Source: Meghimatium bilineatum
Taxonomy: Eukaryota > Mollusca > Gastropoda > Stylommatophora > Philomycidae
Assembly: GCA_034231615.1 (NCBI GenBank)
Contig: CM067309.1
Location: 43,148,181-43,212,180, forward strand
DNA length: 64,000 bases
Reading direction: 5' to 3'
The notes below the pieces were generated by a model. The model searched no databases. It saw only the letters and a list, made by a program, of their open reading frames with translations, and was not told the DNA's origin. A program made the position numbers and the translations under genes. Positions within the stretch are counted from its first letter, which is position 1. Each line of letters opens with the position of its first letter. Below, piece after piece: positions 56,450 to 64,000 of the stretch.

Positions 56450-57590
56450 GTTAGTAAGTGCTATTTTGTTGAAGGCATCTGTGCAAGCAAACATAGTTTT
56501 GTAGGAGCAAGGTTAGCAAGTGCTATTTTGTTGAAGGCATCTGTGCAAGCAAATATAGTTTTGTAGGAGCAAGGTTAGTAAGTGCTATTTTGTTGAAGGC
56601 ATCTGTGCAAGCAAACATAGTTTTGTAGGAGCAAGGTTAGCAAGTGCTATTTGTTGAAGGCATCTGTGCAAGCAAACATAGTTTTGTAGGAGCAAGGTTA
56701 GCAAGTGCTATTTGTTGAAGGCATCTGTACAAGCAAACATAGTTTTGTAGGAGCAAGGTTAGTAAGTGCTATTTTGTTGAAGGCATCTGTGCAAGCAAAC
56801 ATAGTTTTGTAGGAGCAAGGTTAGTAAGTGCTATTTTGTTGAAGGCATCTGTGCAAGCAAACATAGTTTTGTAGGAGCAAGGTTAGCAAGTGCTATTTTG
56901 TTGAAGGCATCTGTGCAAGCAAACATAGTTTTGTAGGAGCAAGGTTAGCAAGTGCTATTTGTGTGCAAGCAAACATAGTTTTGTAGGAGCAAGGTTAGTA
57001 AGTGCTATTTTGTTGAAGGCATCTGTGCAAGCAAACATAGTTTTGTAGGAACAAGGTTAGCAAGTGCTATTTTGTTGAAGGCATCTGTGCAAGCAAACAT
57101 AGTTTTGTAGGAGCAAGGTTAGCAAGTGCTATTTGTTGAAGGCATCTGTGCAAGCAAACATAGTTTTGTAGGAGCAAGGTTAGTAAGTGCTATTTTGTTG
57201 AAGGCATCTGTGCAAGCAAACATAGTTTTGTAGGAGCAAGGTTAGTAAGTGCTATTTTGTTGAAGGCATCTGTGCAAGCAAACATAGTTTTGTAGGAGCA
57301 AGGTTAGTAAGTGCTATTTTGTTGAAGGCATCTGTGCAAGCAAACATAGTTTTGTAGGAGCAAGGTTAGTAAGTGCTATTTGTGTGCAAGCAAACATAGT
57401 TTTGTAGGAGCAAGGTTAGCAAGTGCTATTTGTTGAAGGCATCTGTGCAAGCAAACATAGTTTTGTAGGAGCAAGGTTAGTAAGTGCTATTTTGTTGAAG
57501 GCATCTGTGCAAGCAAACATAGTTTTGTAGGAGCAAGGTTAGCAAGTGCTATTTGTTGAAGGCATCTGTGCAAGCAAACATAGTTTTGAA
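56435..57590. repeat. Tandem array, about 62-bp unit, about 19 copies, carrying the LZTR1 exon 1 end and donor
   Basis: Each unit has TTTGTAGGAGCAAG, identical to the last exon bases, then GTTAG(T/C)AAGTGCTATTTTG, then TTGAAGGCATCTGTGCAAGC and AAACATAG. Units with TTTTG or TTTG, and a short form lacking TTGAAGGCATC, occur. The first unit is the real exon-intron border. Confidence 0.97.
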
Positions 57591-57764
57591 TGCTCAGGTT
57601 ATTGTCTGGATATAAGAAAGTATTAAAACCTTTCTGAAGCGAGAAATTTACTCAATAATTGGAACTGTTTATAACAAAAGAATTTTATTTAAAAATAGCC
57701 AAATTCCTCAATTGTGTACATAAACTACTGAGAACATTCAACTAAATAGAATTCAGTATTTTTC

Positions 57765-58025
57765 TGTGTTTGTTCTCAAACTCCTGCAGATTAGCAGGAT
57801 ACAGCCCAGATAATGAAATGAGTTGTGTCATGGTTTACAGCTTGGCTGTGACATCTGTGCCTTTGGCCTGACATATCCAACTTCAGCATGACTTTGGTGT
57901 CCCTCTATGGGGTGGGACAACCAACTCCACATCCCTAGTCATCTCTTATGATGTGCATGGCAGGTAACAGTGTAGCTATTCTTTACTTCCCATTTTCGAC
58001 CCTGGCAAGTCATGGACAATATTAT
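57765..58025 (-). repeat. SINE-B copy, minus strand
   Basis: TTCTCAAACTCCTGCAGATT, GTCATGGTTTACAGCTTGGC, CATATCCAACTTCAGCATGA, GGTGGGACAACCAACTCCAC and CAGTGTAGCTATTCTTTACT. Confidence 0.85.
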
Positions 58026-58129
58026 TCAGTTTTCTTCATTTTTTCATTGGCCATGCTTATATCTGAAGCATAAAGTTGAGTGATATACAATTAACCCTTA
58101 AGCTGCTACACATCAGTTTACTTATTCCT

Positions 58130-58420
58130 CTATATTACTGCGCTATTGTCTATGCCCAGGCGGATGATGATAAAAATTTTCACACTTGCCATTAAGCGTA
58201 GGGGTGATGACTGGGAGCTTTTGTTGTCTTTCCAAGGTCAGACTTGTCACCTTGGCTGTGTTGAATCCTTATTTGTTCAGAGTTGTCTTGATATTATCTA
58301 TTAATCGTTTTCTAGGTCTTCCTCTGGCTTTGTATTAGGATATTATCATATATGTTCTTGTTGGCAGTTGGTTATGGCTCATTCTCATAAGGTATCCCAA
58401 CCATTTTATCTGTTGATAAA
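58130..58420 (-). pseudogene. RTE-type C-terminal tail, minus strand
   Basis: The minus strand reads YKARGRPRKRLIDNIKTTLN and, upstream, MRMSHNQLPTRTY, parallel to 49760-50000 (KGRPRKRWIDNIKTILNK, MWMKDQLPIRAYN). Confidence 0.82.
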
Positions 58421-58439
58421 ATAATCAATAATAAATGTC

Positions 58440-58760
58440 AATAATGTAAATAATAAAATGCATAGTCTGTCAGGGTTGTCACATTTAGACATTTGATGGA
58501 GAAAGATCTCTATCCTTTACTGTCCTAATGAGTTTTGAAACTTCACACCCTGTTAAGTCCTTGATTGAAAACTTCACATCCTGTTAAGTCCTTGATTGGA
58601 AACTTCACACCCTGTTAAGTCCTTGATTGGAAACTTCACACCCTGTTAAGTCCTTGATTGGAAACTTCACACCCTGTTAAGTCCTTGATATTATCCAGTC
58701 ATGTCTTCTTCTTGCCACCTCATCTTCTTCTGGCCATTGTCTACTACTGGTCACTTTGTC
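58440..58760 (-). pseudogene. RTE-type tail with an internal 31-bp array
   Basis: CAGGGTTGTCACATTTAGAC and GATATTATCCAGTCATG match 7125-7260. Between them GAAACTTCACACCCTGTTAA then GTCCTTGATTG is repeated about five times (58530-58690). The 7.2-kb copy has it once (GAAACTTCACATCTTGTTTA). Confidence 0.8.
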
Positions 58761-59404
58761 TTCTTAGCATGTATACTTGTTGGTTAATAGGGAGCAACAA
58801 AATGTATCTTTTGTTCTATGTGACCTATTTACACACTGAAATTTGTGATGTGTTTATACAGTGTAGTTTTTAATAGGAGACCATGATGTGATGTCATCGT
58901 GTGCACCGGAAAATTTACAATAAGCAGTTTATTTTTACTATGCTTTAGTGTGTTATATGTCTTATAAGATAATTAAGGAAACAAATTTGTGTAGATGAAG
59001 AATTTATGGAGTTTCTTTCTCGGAAAATTTCAATGTTGCTGATTTTCACAGGACTGCAATCAAGAAATTGTTAAAAAATATTCCAAGAAAAAAGAAAGTG
59101 GAGGAGGAAGTAGAGACAAAGATCTGTCACTGTGGTTGATGCAGAGACTTTTCCTTTCAACAATTTTTACATTGTCCAAAACATTGCAGAAGAAGGGCTA
59201 AAAAGAAAGAGCATCATATGTTAAAACCAAAAAAATACTGGAAACAAGATACATGTGTTAGGATTGTGATGTAGCACTGTGTACCTCATTGTGCTTAGGA
59301 AAATTGTACACAAAAAATCAATATTAAAAATCTATTTGCTTTTTTGTTTGTTTAGTTCTAAGTATATGAAGAAATTAAAATGTTATGACTTAACCTGTTA
59401 ATTT
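58761..59404. other. LZTR1 intron 1, unrecognised part
   Basis: An A-rich segment near 59060-59230 (AAGAAAGTGGAGGAGGAAGT) might be an old retrocopy but gives no recognisable protein. Confidence 0.35.
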
Positions 59405-59600
59405 CATATGATAATTAGTTAATCGTTGGATCATCATACCTGCACTCCGGACGAATTCATAGGTGCTCCGATCTCTCCCTGAGTGTATTCTACATTACAC
59501 CTCTGCTTTCAGTTTCGGTAATATTTTGATTAATCATCATTCTATTGGGCCCTGCAAACTGCTCCCCTCTGGCAACCCCACATTTCAAACCACATTTGGT
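59405..59600 (-). pseudogene. RNase H-type LINE tail, minus strand
   Basis: TTAGTTAATCGTTGGATCAT, CTGCACTCCGGACGAATTCA and AGGTGCTCCGATCTCTCCCT are the reverse of the DDDPTTN end at 44.3 kb. Confidence 0.8.
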
Positions 59601-60369
59601 TGGCCAGATATTTTCATCAGATTAAACCAAATATATATAAATTGATACATTTTTCAAAATGAAGAAAATTTAAACAAAGGTTGAAGCATAAATTTTATGG
59701 ATAGTGACATTTCAAATTGAATTTGTCCATGAAATAATTAATGTGGCAAATATGGAATAAACAAAAGCTTGTAGTTCAATAAGGCAGCAACTGTAACTAA
59801 TCACATATTTCTACTTAGAGCCATCTGAACAAATTCATCACCAGCTTATTGAATCAACTAGCCTAGGCTTGAATGTCTATCCATATATACCGGTATATAT
59901 ATATATATATATCAATGACCACTCATGGAATGTCGTAGCATAGTTAATAATCAGCATTATTTCTATCTTCGGGTTACATGTTCAAAAAACCACATCTGGA
60001 TACAAAAATCTGGGTCATGATTTTCTCATCTGACACAATCACTCCTTCAGTCGACCCAGCTGTAAAATGGGTACCTAAAAAATGTGTTAGGGAATGTAAA
60101 CACAGCAAGGAAGAGAATTGGCCAGCCCACTTGATAGTTGCTGTGGTTTAGCACATGAAGAGTTAATCTTCATCCTCGACTGCAGGCTGCTGACATGGGA
60201 CCTACCTTTACTTAGTACATGAAGAGTTATCAGTTAATTATGAAGAGTTGTCAGTTAATTATAATATTGATGTATTATATTCGCTGTATTGAAGGCATGT
60301 ATTCATATTCACTGTATTGAAGGCATGTATTCATATGGTACAGCCAGCAAATAAAATATTTTGGACACA

Positions 60370-60480
60370 TTAAAAGACACATTATACGATGGACAGGTTA
60401 CAGTCTAGCAGAGTGCACCACCAAGACAAGAGACAGTTGCAGCCAACCTTCGTTGTGGATACAGCATTTGATGATGATGA
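60370..60480 (+). pseudogene. RTE-type fragment
   Basis: KYFGHIKRHIIRWTGYSLAE then CTTKTRDSC reads as the W-GH, W-G-SL-E segment of an RTE tail. Confidence 0.6.
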
Positions 60481-60499
60481 TGATTCATATGGAGTCATG

Positions 60500-60765
60500 A
60501 ACTAGCGTCATAGCACATGGTTTCCCATATGTGCTGAGCTATCTTGTCATAGCACATGGTTTCCCATATGTGCTCAGCTACCTTGTCATAGCACATGGTT
60601 TCCCATATGTGCTCAGCTACCTTGTCATAGCACATGGTTTCCCATATGTGCTCAGCTACCTTGTCATAGCACATGGTTTCCCATATGTGCTCAGCTATCT
60701 TCTCATAGCACATGGTTTCCCATATGTGCTCAGCTATCTTGTCATAGCACATGGTTTCCCATATG
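60500..60765. repeat. Tandem array, 39-bp unit, about 7 copies
   Basis: CATAGCACATGGTTTCCCAT then ATGTGCTCAGCTA(C/T)CTTGT. Open on both strands because 39 is a multiple of three. Confidence 0.97.
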
Positions 60766-60889
60766 TTTTTGATAAGAGATTCAGGCTTTTGAAAATAAGG
60801 TCTACTGACATTTGTTAAGAATTATCTCCATACAACACAAGACAAATATATTTGGCCTACAGCAAATAAACAAACTTGCAGGATATCAA

Positions 60890-61145
60890 GAACCACTTTT
60901 GGCAGTGGTGAAGTGACACAAACTTGTTTGGTTTGGACATGTAACAAGACATGATTTGCATTCTACAATTATTTTACAAGGAACAGTCAAGGGTGGAAGG
61001 AGGAGAGGATAACAGAGAAAATCCTGTATTGATAACATCAAGAAATGGCCTGGGTGGGATTATTCTGCACTCCTCCAAATGGCTGAGAATAGAGATATTT
61101 GGAGAGTTATCAGTGCTGATGTCTCCAGTGTGGCACACCTATGAC
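60890..61145 (+). pseudogene. RTE-type C-terminal tail
   Basis: LVWFGHVTRHD-like start, TIILQGTVKGGRRRG, CIDNIKKWPGWDYSALLQMA and ENRDIWRVISADVSSVAHL in consecutive pieces. It matches the RTE tail pattern well. Confidence 0.82.
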
Positions 61146-61261
61146 CTTGACGGGTTATGGGTCTTATTATGTCTAGATACAACATGGTGGAACATATTTT
61201 CAGTATACACACATAAACCCCAACGCAATCTGTACGTCCGAGAGTTGGAGTATTCTAGGCA

Positions 61262-61372
61262 TGAATGAAATCTCTGGAGCAAATCCTCCATTGTACATAG
61301 AATGAAATCTCTGGAGGAAATTCCCCATTGTACATAGAATGAAATCTCTGGAGGAAATCCCCCACTGTACAT
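61262..61372. repeat. Tandem array, 37-bp unit, 3 copies
   Basis: AATGAAATCTCTGGAG(C/G)AAA recurs at 61264, 61301 and 61338. Confidence 0.95.
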
Positions 61373-61474
61373 AGAATTGTGCAGAGCTTTATTGTTGGTT
61401 TATAGGCATCAAAACATAGAAAACATGTATTTTATTTTAATTTGTAATAAAATATTAAATTCTTATGCATTTAG

Positions 61475-61537
61475 GCGCAGTAAACACACAGTTGTGGCAT
61501 ACAAAGAAGCTCTGTATGTCTTTGGAGGAGATAATGG
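61475..61537 (+). CDS. LZTR1: LZTR1 second coding exon (first Kelch repeat)
   Basis: After acceptor ATGCATTTAG a 63-base exon reads RSKHTVVAYKEALYVFGGDN, ending in a split Gly codon before GTATGT. It completes the Arg codon left by exon 1 (AG + G), giving GARRSKHTVVAY as in human LZTR1. It carries the first Kelch blade with its diglycine (VFGGDNG). The other Kelch blades and both BTB domains lie beyond the window. Intron 1 is 5.0 kb, full of repeats and retrotransposon relics. Confidence 0.95.
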
Positions 61538-61574
61538 GTATGTGTATGTTCAATCTGTCTATCCAAATTTTTAT

Positions 61575-61867
61575 TCAGCGTTGAATACGGTAGAAACCAC
61601 AGCTCTCGATGTGATGCTACTGTGTGTAATTCTTGTATGTTGTTAAGACCCATAGTCATACTCTCTTTGATGGTTGTTGAGACCCATAGTCATACTCTCT
61701 TTGATGGTTGTTCTGTGAAATGTCTCTCTTGGTCTTCCTCTTTTTTCTTTTGCCATTTAGTGCCCATTTTAATGCTTGTAATGACAGTATGCTATCATTC
61801 ATTCTAAGTACATGTATGGTATAAGTCCATAGTTTTCTTCATATTATTGTAAAAACATATTTCTTTT
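61575..61867 (+). repeat. Dispersed repeat family C, copy split by the 1.2-kb element
   Basis: It matches 770-1065 and resumes at 63089-63130 (TTATTTGACTGGAATTC, CCAACCAATATTTAAAC). A 34-bp duplication lies at 61645-61710 (GAGACCCATAGTCATACTCT). Confidence 0.8.
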
Positions 61868-61878
61868 AGGTGTCTTCT

Positions 61879-63077
61879 GGGTTACAAAGGGAACGCATTG
61901 CTCTAGGCAGACCCAGGGTTAGCAGATAACCAAGATCCCAAATGTACCTCCACGCGGTGCACCCTGGAAACAGAAACACAGCAGCTCGAGCTGATTCTGG
62001 CCAAATAATTTGGTGATCGTGTCCAAGAATGTGGAGGTAGCAGATAGAAAGAGATTTGACTGCACAAGAGACAGACAATATCTCCGACACCATCAGCATC
62101 ACCACATATAACGACACTGTCGACATACAGTGAAGCTAGTCAGCTCAGTCCGAACATTGGAGGGGCGGCCAATGTAAAATGCACGTAAAGGTAGATGCAT
62201 GGCGAGAGACAAATAGATTTCATACAGAGTACAATGAAACAATGAAAGTTCAGAACAGCGCTAGAGGGCAGCGCGAACTGCAAATAGAAAGTGAAAAGTC
62301 CCTAGGAAAGGGGAACTACAAGCTTAGTCAGCTCGAGACGAGCTTCTAGTTACCTGTGTCCCTTACAGGAAGAGACCCAGACCCATTCATTGGCGTTTGG
62401 TAAAGCAAGAAGACCTAATTCAACTCTAATGTCGAGCCTTCCTAAACCGGAAATATGCTCGCAAAGAGAAAGGGTTCCGTACCCGATGGGCTCAGGCACA
62501 AAAGGGACAACGATGGTAGTCCTGGCCCAATTCTACAGTCAAGGTTTCCTATACCGGAAGCGCACTTGCAGAGAGAAAGGGTTCAGTACCTGATGGGCTC
62601 AGGCGCTATTGGGACAAGGACGCTCAGCTCGAGAACGCCTTGCTCTCAAACGTGTGGTGTGAGACTCGAACTTGGACAAGGGGTACACTATGTCGGTGAA
62701 TGACACCTCGGCTAAGAGGGCGAAAGAGCCAGGGTCCAACTCCTCTGTTGAGTTCTTCCCCTTAAGGAACGAGGCTCATGGATGAGAAACGGTTCAGTAC
62801 CCAATGGGCACAGGCACAGCACGTCCAATTACACGAGGCAAGTTCATAGACAGTGGAACACCTCGTGCGAGTCAGACGAGAGCAAAAATCGTCTGGGTGA
62901 AGAGTCGCCACTACGCGTGCCTGGAGACAGATATAGAGGCTGTCACAGGCTAAGGGTAGCCCACCCAATTGTCAAGGCATGCCGAAATCGGATGTGCTAG
63001 GCCTACAAGGCGCATAACGGTGGCACAAAGTAATCACGCTCCCGGCGGAAATCGCACAGATATCCAAACAAACAAAC
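61879..63077 (+). mobile_element. 1.2-kb non-coding retroposon with 11-bp target duplication
   Basis: AGGTGTCTTCT stands on both sides (61868-61878, 63078-63088). The element is richer in G+C than its surroundings. It ends CCAAACAAACAAACA and has no long open frame. Inside, GAGAAAGGGTTC(C/A)GTACC(C/T)GATGGGC occurs three times with variation (about 62465, 62572, 62785). Its last part recurs as the 122-bp element at 31183 and in decayed form at 23.8-23.96 kb. The family-C copy at 770-1130 gives the empty site. Class not recognised; it could be a long SINE or the 3' part of a LINE. Confidence 0.8.
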
Positions 63078-63179
63078 AGGTGTCTTCTTTTACTTGCTTA
63101 TTTGACTGGAATTCTTGCCAACCAATATTTAAACTAGTCATCTTTGTACTTTGTTTATAATAAATAAAAGTGTTTTATA

Positions 63180-63460
63180 TGATTCATCTTCTTCAATTTT
63201 CATTCTTAAACTCCCACTGAATCTCTATTGTATTATTAGGATAACTATATTTCTAGTAGGATGTAGTCCAGAGAATGAAATGCATTTATTCAAAATTTTA
63301 TTTGTGGAAATGTCCTGACACATTTGACTTTGGTGGTTTTATTTGTGGCAATGTCCTGACACATTTGACTTCGGTGGTTTTATTTGTGGCAATGTCCTGA
63401 CACATTTGACATCCGTGGTTTTATTTTAGTTGTGGTAATGTCCTGACACATTTGACTGGT
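63180..63460 (+). repeat. SINE-A copy with a 41-bp array at its 3' part
   Basis: TTCTTAAACTCCCACTGAAT and GTAGGATGTAGTCCAGAGAA are SINE-A. Then TTTTATTTGTGGCAATGTCC plus TGACACATTTGACTTCGGTGG, the SINE-A tail, is repeated about four times (63295-63455). Confidence 0.88.
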
Positions 63461-63744
63461 AGTTTTAACACAGGTGAAATTCCTGAAGATCCTAAATAGG
63501 ATGTATCTCTGCTGTTAAATGTTTGCCAACTAATGCATTTGTGAGTTTAAAAAAATAAAAAAATTGGTAGTGTATCCTATTCCGGATGTAGCCATCAGTC
63601 CAGTATTTTTCGCTGTTGTGATTTTCTAGGCAATGTAAATATGTTCAGTAGTTTGCAGTTGCTTTCTGATTGGTCTGGATGCACCATTGCCTGAGGAGGG
63701 GAACAAACTCTGTACCTTGGCCATCACAGATGCGCTCTGTGCCA

Positions 63745-63960
63745 CAGAGCCCATTTTGATATCTTATGATATCAAAGTTTCAGAGTGGTGTGTCACTGGA
63801 TATTACAGGACCCAGGAGTGTAGCTTTACTTTCATCTCTGACCAGACATCTTATGATGTCAAAGTTTCAGAGTGGTGTGTCACTGGATATTACAGGACCC
63901 AGGAGTGTAACTTTAATCTCTGACCAGGTGGCTTATAATATCAATGTTTCAGAGTGGTGT
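63745..63960. repeat. Tandem array, about 86-bp unit, 2.5 copies
   Basis: ATCTTATGAT(A/G)TCAAAGTTT and CAGAGTGGTGTGTCACTGGA recur at 63761 and 63848, with a partial third copy from 63931. The array may continue past the window. Confidence 0.9.
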
Positions 63961-64000
63961 GTCACGGACATTCTTTTGGTGAGGAAGTTTCCCAGAGATA

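Larger units (their letters stand above)
56450..61474 (+). other. LZTR1 intron 1
   Basis: It runs from donor GTTAGT to acceptor TTTAG. In order it holds the 62-bp exon-derived array, a minus-strand SINE-B copy, two minus-strand RTE fragments (the second with its own 31-bp array), an unrecognised stretch (about 58.8-59.4 kb), a minus-strand RNase H-type LINE tail, a short AT microsatellite near 59.89 kb, a 39-bp array and two plus-strand RTE fragments. Confidence 0.85.

Overview
The window is AT-rich, intron-containing animal DNA. It looks like an invertebrate nuclear genome, most likely a gastropod mollusc. That guess rests on the mix of RTE-type and RNase H-bearing non-LTR retrotransposons, the SINE content, and a hAT element of the SPIN/URR1 type, a group reported from the snail Lymnaea stagnalis. 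It is not bacterial: there are no operons, and coding exons are short with GT-AG borders.

Three host genes can be supported. (1) Positions 1821-10125, plus strand: three phase-compatible exons giving the C-terminal end of a protein I do not recognise, followed by a probable 3' UTR. (2) Positions 31926-40629, minus strand: four phase-compatible exons of MRPL16, the mitochondrial large-subunit protein uL16m, complete except possibly for the extreme N terminus. (3) Positions 56288-61537, plus strand: the first two coding exons of LZTR1, the Kelch/BTB adaptor of CUL3, which continues past the window. I see no functional link between the three.

The rest is repeats. More than 40 tandem arrays (units 20-90 bp, plus one TG microsatellite) fill roughly a quarter of the window; the largest is a 47-bp array at 2816-6037. 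Between them lie decayed non-LTR retrotransposons at about 7-9, 11, 15-23, 44-51, 53-54 and 58-61 kb, a broken mariner transposase at 21 kb, two interrelated SINE families with GAA-rich tails, and small DNA transposons of hAT, pogo-like and piggyBac-like type with visible target-site duplications.

The most striking pattern is where the arrays start. The 5' splice sites of LZTR1 exon 1, MRPL16 exon 2 and MRPL16 exon 3 each lie inside the first unit of an array whose unit contains the exon's last bases, the donor and intron sequence. The region just upstream of the 3' splice site of MRPL16 exon 3 is also the last unit of an array. Other arrays grew out of SINE copies, a pogo-like terminus, and retrotransposon or mariner coding DNA, sometimes in frame. 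So in this genome the arrays seem to have grown from older functional or mobile sequence.
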